NCBI RefSeq assembly: GCF_032854445.1
Contig: NC_088300.1
Span: 76,873,966-76,933,965 of the forward strand
DNA from: Liolophura sinensis
Taxonomy: Eukaryota > Mollusca > Polyplacophora > Chitonida > Chitonidae
Length of the DNA stretch: 60,000 nt
Reading direction: 5' to 3'
Shown here: piece after piece, positions 1 to 12,200 of the stretch
Position numbering within the stretch: position 1 is the stretch's first letter
How the letters are laid out: every line of letters starts with the position of its first letter
Position numbers and translations under genes: made by a program
Notes under the pieces: model-generated
Databases searched by the model: none
What the model saw: only the letters and a program-made list of their open reading frames with translations
Told to the model about the DNA's origin: nothing

Positions 1-839
1 CATTTGCTAGAGAAAACTGAGGAAAACGGAAATGGCCTAAACCGCATCGTTACACAGGCTTGAAGAGTGTGCACAAGCCACACAATAGTTTGTGTGTGTC
101 GTGACTCAATACTGGTCCGCAGGTTATCAGAATATAACTGTTCAATGCTAGCAAAACCCCTGAAAGCCGAAGATAAGGGATCGCAGGTTTGCCGTGGCCG
201 CTATCGTTTTAATGGTTTTGTTTTCTTTGTGTTGTATATCTACATAGTTGCATGGGAATATCGATTAGTTCACTGTGTAAATAATGGTTTGTCTCAGTCC
301 AAATACTATACGGAAAGTTCTTACTGAAATTTTACAATCAAATCACTTTGACAATGTTTGATATCGAGGCATTTTTACCGCTACAATACCCGCAAAATGT
401 AAATCTAACAAAAACGATAATATTGTTTAAACCACTTTCTAAATGACGCCATCAAGTTGTTTCAGGGATTTGGGTGAATTTGTAGTGACTGTAAACATAA
501 ATATGAAACTGTCCACCGGATACATTGTCTCAACATCGCACACTTAGACTGCGGACGGCTGTTGAGGTTTAAGAACATGATGATGCCCTACATTCAGTCA
601 CAATTTCGTAGACACGTGCATTAAATATTGTTCCATAAGTTTCAAGGAATCAAATTTACCGAAAATGTCACGTAACTAGTTACTTGCCCAAGTCATCTTC
701 GGACTTTGTTACTATACATAACATTGCACTTCACAAATATGCGTGTGTGGACGATCGTTTTATTGATTTTTACTGATGGTTTTAATACTCCAAAAATATG
801 GTAATTGCTGGAAAAGCCTGATCATTGCCATGAAGAAAA
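1..839. other. Upstream intergenic DNA, nothing recognised
   Basis: No coding exon, RNA gene or known repeat could be supported. A short open frame at 67-327 shows no family pattern and is regarded as chance. Confidence 0.5.
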
Positions 840-2275
840 AAAATGCACCTGGATGACAATTCAATACATCTTACTGACAAATCACTGCATCTGCCTGACA
901 AAACACTGCACCTGGCTGAAAAATCACTGCACCTGGCTGACAGATCATTGCAACAGACTGACAAATCATTGTATCTGACTGACAAATCACTGCATATGCC
1001 TGACAAAACACTGCACCTGGCTGAAAAATCACTGCACCTGGCTGACGGATCATTGCAACAGACTGACAAATCACTGCATCTGACTGACAAATCACTGAGC
1101 CTGGCGGACAAATTACTGAACCTGGCTGATAAATCACTGCAAACGGACTGACAAATCACTGCACATGGCTGACACATCACTGCACCCGGATGACAAATTA
1201 GCCCACCTGGCTGAAAAATCACTGGACCTGACTGGGAAAATCACTGCAACGGACTGACAAATCACTGCACCTAGTTGACAAATCACTGCACCTGGCTGAA
1301 AAATGACTGGACCTGACTGGCACGTCACTGCAACAGTCGGACAAATCACCGCAGCTGACTGACAAATAACTGCTCCTGGCTGACAAATTACTGTACCTGG
1401 TTGACAGTTCACTGCACCTGGCCTTTCTTACAAATCACTGCACCTGATTGACAAAACATCGTACCTGGTTGACAAATCCCTGCATCGGGCCGACAAATCA
1501 GTGCAACAGCCTGACAAATCACTGCAAGAGACTGACAAATCACTGCAACAGCCTGACAAATCACTGCAAGAGATTGACAAATCACAGCAACAGACTGACA
1601 AATCACTGAAAGAGACTGACAAATCACTGCAACAGACTGACAAATCACTGAAAGAGACTGACAGATCACTACACCTGGCCTACAATCACTGTACCTGGTT
1701 GACAAGCCAATGTACCTGGCTGACAAATCATTGCACCTGGCTAACAAATCACTGCACCTGGGTGACAAATCAGTGCAACAGGCTGACAAATTACTGCAAG
1801 AGACTGACAAATCACTGCAAGAGACTGACAAATCACTGCACCTTGCTAACAAATCATTGCACCTGGCTGACAAATCAGTGCAACGGACTGACAAACCAAT
1901 ACATGTGGCTGACAAATCATTGCAAACAGACGGACTAATTACTGCATCTAGCTGAAAAAACAGTACATCTGACTGACAATCACTGCACCTGTCTGACAAA
2001 TCACTGTAACAGACTGAGAAATTACTGCACCTGGCTGACAAATCACTGCATCTGGCTGGAAAATCACCGCAACAGGCTGACAAGTCACTGAACCTGACTG
2101 ATAAATCACCCCACCAGACTGAAAAATCCCTGCATCTGACCTACACATCACTGCATCTGGCTAACCCAACTCTGCACTTGGCTGACACATCACTGCACCT
2201 CACTGAAAAATCATTGCACCTCACTGAAAAATCATTGCACCTGAGGGACAAAGTTTTTGTAGCTTGCTGACAAAT
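840..2275. repeat. 21-bp minisatellite (CTGACAAATCACTGCACCTGG)
   Basis: About 65 degenerate copies of a 21-bp unit. Because 21 is a multiple of three, open frames arise on both strands (for example LTDKSLHLADKS-type on the + strand), but they encode only the repeat. It lies 0.95 kb upstream of the channel start codon. Confidence 0.95.
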
Positions 2276-3227
2276 CATAGCCTGTAAAACGACTTGATCA
2301 GTAAAGGTATCCGAGCAAAAAAAAAAGACAAACACACATGATGAAACTACCCAGAAATATGTGTAATTCGGTGCGCAGTCAGAGGTAGGTTTGTATACTA
2401 GTTGCTATACGACGGTGCACTAAGCATCATCAGCTCACAATATGCCACACACATGTACTCCTTTACCATATCTTTAGTCAGTATCTAAATCTTTAAGCCG
2501 ATTTGTGTCTACACCAATTCATCAATGACTACAGTTATGAATTCTCTACATTTTAACCGTTGCCTCAATAGCGCGTGCCATGCCCACATCTCTAACGTCT
2601 TAGAAAGAGTTGCTTTAACCGTAGAGATTCTATAACAAGAGAGGAGCTCTAAGGCGTGTAAATAAAGCCTTTCGCTTCTTTTGTTCAACGTAAACTTACT
2701 TTCTTTGGGGTTCTTTACACTTTATTATTGGTCTGTATACAGAAGTGATGTTGCAGTTCCTGCTAGTACTCTATGGGCCAGATGAATGCCTGGTGTCATC
2801 TTGCAGAGGTCGATAAAAGCATTGTTTATAGTTAACATATGCTGTACAATAATTATGTCGGCGAGACTTTATTAGCTAACCTGGCCAGGAAGAGCGGTTA
2901 ATGTATTAGTAAGTATATACATGCATGTGAGCAAGCCTCTTCCCCAGCTCTCAACTGTCGACGCCTGATACCTGAGCCCAACAACCAACTGTACAAGGAA
3001 ACAAGTCAACAAATTATTAATGTTCCATCACTGGCGCATAACAGAAGCAGTTCGACTGGAAATCACTGGCAAATTCACATCCACAGATTGCTTTCCAGAT
3101 CAGAAGAACGCCACCTGACCAACGTGCCCAGATGCTTACACCTGACACAGGTTATTCACCTGTATCACCTGAGTGGTGATCATTGATGCATTTGGCTGTT
3201 GGACGGAGGCTAATATACACATTCATC
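2276..3227. other. Region 5' of the channel gene; presumed promoter/5' UTR
   Basis: Unique-looking DNA between the 21-bp array and the first channel exon. It must contain the promoter if exon 1 is correct, but no confident TATA or initiator can be assigned. Confidence 0.35.
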
Positions 3228-3268
3228 ATGAAGGCTGGACATATAGTACTCACTGCACTGACGGCTGT
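3228..3268 (+). CDS. Channel exon 1: start codon and signal peptide
   Basis: ATG at 3228 opens MKAGHIVLTALTA, followed by a GTAAGT donor at 3269. Joined to exon 2 in phase 2 it reads on into VLRVLPEFGSCEDNK, giving a normal cleavable signal with likely cleavage after the GSC region. The start was chosen because it is the only short upstream ATG exon that gives a signal peptide in the correct phase. No transcript support is available, so this is the least certain exon of the gene. Confidence 0.75.
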
Positions 3269-6200
3269 GTAAGTTCAAAAGTTAAAACTGGTTAAATTGA
3301 ACATAGTATTGTTAAAAAGTTGTATGTTTGTAGTCCTAAATTTAGCCATAAAGGATAGTTTATTTTGTGGATTGTGTTTATTGTAATGACATACATGGTT
3401 GTGTATCTCAAGTAGGCCGAGCCTCTTTCCTATATGACATATGGCCTTTCTGACAAGCTCTTATGTTGTCATATCTGTAGTTTTATTCATTGCTCCTCCA
3501 GTGGTATGCATCCGAATTTCAAACAAAATCTGCATTTGCTATGATTTGTCACGGTTTTGTTTAGGCTCATAATTCACTGTGCCAATGAATGCTTTTATTG
3601 AAAACCTTGCAGTGGCCTATTATACACTCACATAGCGGTGTCCAGAACTAATTTAGCACATCTTTACCTATATGCTGCGCGCTAGCGACAGACTGAAACA
3701 TGGGTTATAAAACATAGGCCTGTAGTGAGCAGTAGTCATAACCTACATGATCAATTCTGACTTTTCGTTCCAACAGACATTTAAAACCGAGAATATATCG
3801 TATACGTAAGCGGCTGTAAATTATTTGGAATGTAGTCAAGTTGTTCAGTCTACGATCATAGTGATCACAAATTTCAGTGTCATAATGCTCTGAACATTTA
3901 TGTTACGTTGTTGTTGTTTACAGACTACGTGTTCTACCGGAGTTTGGGTCCTGTGAGGACAATAAGACCTCGACAGAGGAGGTTATGATGAAGCTATTCA
4001 GCGAGGAAAACTACAACAGGAACATCCGGCCCAACACGGACACAGGTAAGATCGGCCCGACAGTGTGTAGGTGGCGTTCCAGACAGTTCCGGGGTGGTGA
4101 CCCGATATATCTAGTCGTGATCTCATATCCATGCTAACCTCTATACGGCATAAAGATTTAAATAAATGTTCAAGCTAATAGTAATGATTTTGAATATTAG
4201 AAGATGGCTGAATTTTCCCAAGTCGCCTGTTACACAAACAGTGCTAACGTGGGGGAAAGGGGGCGGGGGACGGACAAACATGCCTATACTACTGTAAAAA
4301 TACATTAATGAACACCCAAGGACTTTCCAACTTAGAGGCTGTTCAACAATATTTAGGTAGTTATTTTCTAATTAACAATACATGACTACATTTGAAAATG
4401 TTTTCACGGTTCTGTTTGTATCACAGAATTCAATAGTTCATTTTTCAAACTCTAACGCTGTCCTCTTGACCCAAATTAAGGAACATAATGGACTTTTTTT
4501 TAACACTTTTATCTATTTTAATCGGGGATTTTTGTGATGAAATAACTTTTGAGTATGACATTTGGATACACAAAAAAAATCAGTGATTTAAAACATTTGT
4601 TTGACGTCAGATATTCTATACTAGAGGCGTATTTCACAAAGACAATCCTAAAAAATCAATATATTTCACTGCGAGATATTAGATTTATTTATTTATTTAT
4701 TTGATTGGTGTTTTACGCCGTACTCAAAAATATTTCACTTATAAGACGGCGGTCAGCATTATGGTGGGAGCAATCCGGACGGAGCCCGGAGAAAAACCAC
4801 GACCATCAGCAGGTTTTTGCCAGACCTTCCCACTTATGGCCGGAGAGGGAGACAGCATGAGCTGGACTATATATATTAGAGATATTAGAAATGGATAAAG
4901 TAAATGGATAACGTAAAACAAATATTATAAAAAAATAAATGGTTTTCATTGTAAGACTGATAATGGTAATTTTTGAATGTTTAGCAAATTCTACAAACCC
5001 ATATTAGGAGTGCCCTTTATATACGACGTTCAAGTTAGACGAATGGGGCAGTAAAACAAATATATGTATACATCGATAAAGTATTACACAGCAAGTTTTA
5101 AAAGCATACGTTTCTAATTTCGTGATGTTGTTCAATCAAGATACCACTGCTGAAATGTTTCTTATGAAATTCCAGGCAATATTCATTCACTTGTTCATTG
5201 TTCATGCCTGTACATTCAAACCACAGCGTTGCTTGTGAAGGAGTTGCTACGCTGCCGGTCAACAGGCCAGAGAACTTAGTTTTACCGATACATGTTAGTC
5301 TAGGAGAGCGCTCGGTCAACAGGCCAGAGAACTTAGTTTCACCAATACATGTTAGTCTGGGAGATCGCTCGGTCAATAGGCCAGAAAACTTAGTTTCACC
5401 GATACATGTTAGTTTGGAAGAGCGCTCGGTCAACAGGCCAGAGAACTTAGTTTCACCAATACATGTTAGTCTGGGAGATCGCTCGGTCAACAGGCCAGAG
5501 AACTTAGTTTCACCAATACGTGTTAGTCTGGGAAAGCTCTCGGTCAATAGGCCAGAGAACTTAGTTTCACCAATACATGTTAATCTGGGAGAGCTGCCGG
5601 TCAACAGGCCAGAAAACTTAGTTTCACCAATACATGTTAGTCTGGGAGAGCTGCCGGTCAACAGGCCAGAGAACTTAGTTTCACCAATAAATGTTAGTCT
5701 GGGAGAGAGCTTTTAGTTGATAGACTAAGGAGCTTAGCTCCATCACTAGCTTAACCCGGCAGAGTTGTCTATCAACAGGCTAGAGAACTTAGCCCCACCG
5801 ATACATATTTGTCTGGGAGAGCTCTCAGTCGATAGGCCACGGAACTTAGCTCCACAAATATATATGTACAGGTTAACTTAGCTCCACAGATACATGTTAA
5901 CATGGAGAGCTATCGATCAGCAGACAAGGGAACTTAGCTCCACTGATACATGTTAGTCTGGGAGAGCTCTCAGTCGATAGGCCACGGAACTTAGCTCCAC
6001 AAATATATATGTACAGGCTAACCCGGCAGAGCTCTCGATCAGTAGACAAGGGAACTTAGCTCCACAGATACATGTTAACCATGGAGAGCTCTCAATCAGT
6101 ATGCCAGGGAATGTAGCTCCACAGATACATGTTAACCATGGAGAGCTCTCAATCAGTATGCCAGGGAACGTAGCTCCACAGATACATGTTAACCATGGAG

Positions 6201-9200
6201 AGCTCTCAATCAGTATGCCAGTTAACGTAGCTCCACAGATACCGGGGATGTTAACCGGGGAGAGATCTCGGTCAGTATGCTAGGGAACTTAGCTCCAAAA
6301 CGATATGTTAACACGGAAAAGCTTTCGGTCAATAGCCTAGAGAACTGAAGTCCACCAATGAGTGTTGTAAATCAACTTATACACTGCGGAGAAATACTTC
6401 AAGGAGGGTCTTGTATCCATCAAGGCGGAAGTTCCGACTATAGTGAGCCATTGAGCCACTGAGCCATTGAAAGACATCTCGGGGTAGTTGATGAAATTAA
6501 CAAGATTGGTCACAAGTGCCATTGGCCAACGCTCAGCTCACAAGTGCCATTGGCCAACGCTCAGCTCACAAGTGTCATTGGCCAACGCTCAGCTCACAAG
6601 TGTCATTGGCCAACGCTCAGCTCACAAGTGTCAATGGCCAACGCTCAGCTCACAAGTGTCAATGGCCAACGCTCAGCTCACAAGTGTCAATGGCCAACGC
6701 TCAGCTCACAAGTGTCAATGACCAAGGCTCAGCTGACATATGCCAATGGTCAACGCTCAGCTCACAAGTGTCAATGGCCAACGCTCAGCTCACAAGTGTC
6801 AATGACCAAGGCTCAGCTGACATATGCCAATGGTCAACGCTCAGCTCACAAGTGTCAATGGCCAAGGCTCAGCTCACAAGTGTCAATGACCAAGGCTCAG
6901 CTGACATATGCCAATGGTCAACGCTCAGCTCACAAGTGTCAATGGCCAACGCTCAGCTCACAAGTGTCAATGACCAAGGCTCAGCTGACATGTGCCAATG
7001 GTCAACGCTCAGCTCACAAGTGTCAATGGCCAACGCTCAGCTCACAAGTGTCAATGACCAAGGCTCAGCTGACATGTGCCAATGGTCAACGCTCAGCTCA
7101 CAAGTGTCAATGGCCAACGCTCAGCTCACAAGTGTCAATGGCCAAGGCTCAGCTGACATGTGCCAATGACCAAGGCTCAGCTCACAAGTGCCAATGGTCA
7201 ACGCTCAGCTCACAAGTGTCAATGGCCAAGGCTCAGCTCACAAGTGTCAACGACCAAGGCTCAGCTGACATGTGCCAATGGTCAACGCTCAGCTCACAAG
7301 TGTCAATGGCCAAGGCTCAGCTCACAAGTGTCAATGGCCAAGGCTCAGCTGACATGTGCCAATGGTCAACGCTCAGCTCACAAGTGTCAATGGTCAACGC
7401 TCAGCTCACAAGTGTCAATGGCCAACGCTCAGCTCACAAGTGTCAATGACCAAGGCTCAGCTGACATGTGCCAATGGTCAACGCTCAGCTCACAAGTGTC
7501 AATGGCCAAGGCTCAGTTTACAAGTGTCAATGGCCAAGGCTCAGCTCACATGTGCCAATGGTCAACGCTCAGCTCACAAGTGCCAATGGCCAACACTCAG
7601 CTGACATGTGCCAATGGCCAACACTCAGCTGACATGTGCCAATGGCCAATGCTCAGCTCACATTTACGTTAATTGATACTTACTTGACAGACATGATACA
7701 TCAACTATTTAATGCATATATCCAGTATAATTTAAGGAAAAATAGACATTTTGACTCATTTTTAGTTGTATTCGTTGTTAAAAGTATACACAGAGGATGG
7801 AGGATTTTTTTTATGTTTTTTTCGCATGAATTGCCGTTTGGGCGCAATACGTGTACCGGCAATATGCTTGATAAGGGGTAGCGGGGTTTATTTTAGCTTG
7901 TGCTTGCATGTCAACGGTCTTTTGTCCACAATAAATGATTAACACGATATAGTGAGATAAGGACATAACATGCACTTCACGCAATGCATCAAACATTACA
8001 GACTAATGTGAATAATAGATATAGGTCATAGAACGATTGTGGGTAAGGTCTACGTTCAGGATTCGCCCATTAGGCAGCTATTGTACCATTTGAAAGAGTG
8101 TGTCTCGAACAGAATGGTTGATTACGTAAATTACTGAAATAAATAAATTAAAAAAAAAAACATATTGTTTGGAAAACTGATGAATCTAGTTCTAACTTAT
8201 TCACGACAGTCGTCTCGCTTGTCGTCTTCTTCGTGAGCTGCATAAAGCAATGAATTCGTTCAGGTACGAATTCTCAGCCGGAGGAGACAACTGTTCTCTA
8301 ACCGTATAGAGCTATATGTAGACGTTATCCGCATAGAACTATACCCACGTAGCGTTGGCAGGTGGACGAGGTCGGAATAGAGCTATACCAGTGCAACGTC
8401 GGCATGTGGACGAAATCCGCATATTACTATATTCTTGTAACGTCAGCAGGTGGACGAGATCCGCATAGAACTATATACCCATGTAACGTGGGCAGGTTGG
8501 CGAGAACAGTACAGAACTATATACCCATGTAACGTGGGCAGGTGGGCGAGAACAGTACAGAACTATATACCCATGTAACGTTGACAGGTGGATCGTACAA
8601 AACTATATACACATGTAACGTGGGCAGGTGGGCGAGAACAGTACAGAACTATATACCCATGTAACGTTGGCAGGTGGATCGTACAAAGCTATATACCCAT
8701 GTAACGTGGGCAAGTGGATGAGATCCGTACAGAACTATATGCATGTAACTTTGGCAGGTGGACGAGATCTGTATGGAACTATATATCATATTCCGTACAA
8801 AACTATACCCTGAGCGTAGCGATGTAATTCATGTGTAATTATACTAACCATAATTAACTCGATAATAAAGGCTGTCCATGTGTTGAAGAGGAGCGGTACA
8901 TATGCAGTCATCTTTTTTAATAATTAAGTCCCCACTTTGTGGTCTTCTCTTCTATAATTATAGAGATGCTGAAACTAAATCCTTTTGATGACAACGGTGA
9001 TAGATTGGGTGTAAAACATTCAGCCACAGGAGTTTACTAAACATCCACGCCTATAACAAACATTTTCCTTTCCTTTCTCGTGTCTTTGTTCTCTTGGTGT
9101 ATTTCATTAGGCTGCATTCGTGTCATCGTGTCGCCGATAAATGATGTAGATATCAGCTGTATTACGCTTTCCTTTGTTGCATTATATGAATGACTGATCA

Positions 9201-12200
9201 CGTGGAGCGGGCAGTTACATGTAGTCTTCAACGAGCAAGCCACATGTCGAATTTAAAATTGATCTCAATCTATCTGTTTACGAGGATTTCCTACAGCATA
9301 CAGACCACTCTTGAGTGTCTCCTTAGCAAAATACATCAGGTGCTCCTTTGCACAAGTGTAATAAATAAGGACTAATATCACTGCATTTTTGTGACCATTT
9401 TCCAACTATCATAATGTCGTCTCTGCTCTGATTTTACTCTCTATGCTATAAGTCTTTTATATTAGAGATAAGTTTTTGGCATGCACGTTTTACGACTACC
9501 TTCAAATGGCATATATGAAATACGTAATAAATTGGTAAACAGGTACAACTATGATTTTAAATGTGTCCCCATCTGTTTCCAATTTTTCTACATGTTTATA
9601 TATGTAAACACATATATTAACCCATACTTGTATTTTATTAAAAATTAATAAAACCATAAAAACTTCACAGCTGTCTTTCCAATGAATGAATGCAGATATA
9701 AGTTATAACTTAGCTGGAATTTCAGCAGAAATACATAGTTATAAACACTAAACGCACGCAAGAAGAATCTATTACTTATACTTTGATGGTCAGCTGTATG
9801 CTTGGCGGAGACAGGAGTAAACCACTTGCCCAGGGCAAGTTACTGTCGAACTTCCCACCTGTGACGTACAGTTATCGACTCCATGCTGATTTAAGACTGC
9901 ACAAACGCCCACATGATTGTCGTAGATCGCTTATTTTATTTCACCAAGGCCCCAGGATGAGTTAGAACGTACGAAGGGTAATGTGCACTCATTACAACAA
10001 ATTAAAATATTATCGGTGGTCGTGTATCGTCTGAGAATAGATAAGAAGCAAAGCCATCGGCTGTCTGCTCATAACATTTGTCATTAGGTATGCGGTATGT
10101 GCCTTCATCTATCAAAGAGAATATTTCAGTCAAGATTACTCGTTACAACAAAATGCTATTATGGCTTGTTAGAAGGTAACAAATTATGTATGTGCACAGA
10201 GGCCAACGATTGGTGATTAGCCACAAGAGTAAGACGCGTTTATTGACAAAACGTCCTCATCATGTATTACAGAAGTAATTTTCACTAAGTATGTTGCTAT
10301 GTTACGAAAAGGTCGTAAATAAATTCGTAAGAAGGTCACATAAATTCGTAATATGCCAATGCATTGATCAAGAAATCCTTTTACGTAATCTTCCCGCATA
10401 GTTTTACAACAAATTAATCAGTGAACTATAAAGGGCGTATCTGCTCCTAGATGGTGCATGAAGACATTCAAAGGCAATGCAAATATTGGTTAGAATTGCT
10501 AAATATCTGGCAGTGCTGATATATTGTAAACTCATATCTTATTAAGCATTTTCTATCATTTTGGCCGACATGGTAATTCATCTCTATAATAATAATATTA
10601 AGGACAATGAGTCTTTAGGCACAGTTCGAAAACGATTATCTTGAGTATAATGACTATAAGCAAATTGTTTCTACCCTTAACAAGGTTTGATGCGGGCAAG
10701 ATGTGGCTCACATTAATACTTGAGTCTTCCTTTTTCCAAATACACTGTATTGTAAAAAAAAAAAGAAAACAAAAAAAAACAAGGATTATCTCTTAGAATG
10801 CAGAATTTATCCTACTTAAACCTTGACTTTGCCGGTATTAAGATTGATACACTTCCAAAACGATTTTGCACACGATGGTGTTAGTGCACGTATTTAAGAT
10901 TTACTTGCACCTAGCCCATTATCCCCGCCAAGCATGTTTGTCAGGGAGTGTGTTTCCTCCACTCAGGATTTACTTGCATCTAGCCCATTATCCCCGCCAA
11001 GCATGTTTGTCAGGGAGCATGTTTCCTCCACTGGGGATTTACTTGCATGTAGCCCATTATCCCCGCCAAGCATGTTTGTCAGAAAACATGTTTCCTCCAC
11101 TCGGGATTTACTTGCATCTAGCCCATCATCTCCGCCAAGCATGTTTGTCAGTGAACATGTTTCCTCCACTGGAGATTTACTTGCATCTAGCCCATCATCC
11201 CCGCCAAGCATGTTTGTCAGAGAGCATGTTTCCTCCACTCGGGATTTACTTGCATGTAGCCCATCATCCCCGCCAAGCATGTTTGTCAGTGAACATGTTT
11301 CCTCCACTCCGGATCTACTTGCATGTAGCCCATTATCCCCGCCAAGCATGTTTGTCAGAGAGCATGTTTCCTCCACTCGGGATTTACTTGCATCTAGCCC
11401 ATTATCACAGTCAAGCATGTTTGTCAGAGAGCATGTTTCCTCTACTCAGGATTTACTTGCATGTAGCCCATCATCCCCGCCAAGCATGTTTGTCAGAGAG
11501 CATGTTTCCTCCACTCGGGATTTACTTGCATGTAGCCCATTATCCCCGCCAAGCATGTTTATCAAGGAGCATGTTTCCTCTACTCAGGATTTACTTGCAT
11601 GTAGCCCATCATCCCCGCCTAGCCTGTTTGTCAGAGAGCATGTTTCCTCCACTCAGTATTTACTTGCATATAGCCCATTATCCCCGCCTAGCATGTTTGT
11701 CAGGGAGCATGTTTCCTCTACTCAGGATTTACTTGCATGTAGCCCATTATCTCCGCCAAGCATGTTTGTCAGAGAGCATGTTTCCTCCACTGGAGATTTA
11801 CTTGCATCTAGCCCATTATCCCCGCCAAGCATGTTTGTCAGAGAGCATGTTTCCTCCACTCGGGATTTACTTGCATGTAGCCCATTATCCCCGCCAAGCA
11901 TGTTTGTCAGAGAGCATGTTTCCTCCACTGGGGATTTACTTGCATGTAGCCCATCATCCCCGCCAAGCATGTTTGTCAGTGAACATGTTTCCTCCACTCG
12001 GGATTTACATGCATCTAGCCAATCATCCCCGCCAAGCATGTTTGTCAGAGAGCATGTTTCCTCCACTGGGGATTTACTTGCATGTAGCCCATTATCCCCG
12101 CCAAACATGTTTGTCAGAGAGCATGTTTCCTCTACTCAGGTTTTACTTGCATGTAGCCCATCATCTCCGCCAAGCATGTTTATCAGAGAGCATGTTTCCT

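Noticed and set aside
6510-7665. Possible CRISPR-like array of 28-bp repeats
   Set aside because: Units are contiguous with no unique spacers, and the genome is eukaryotic.
6488-7672. 217-301 codon open frames
   Set aside because: 28-bp repeat translated in several frames.
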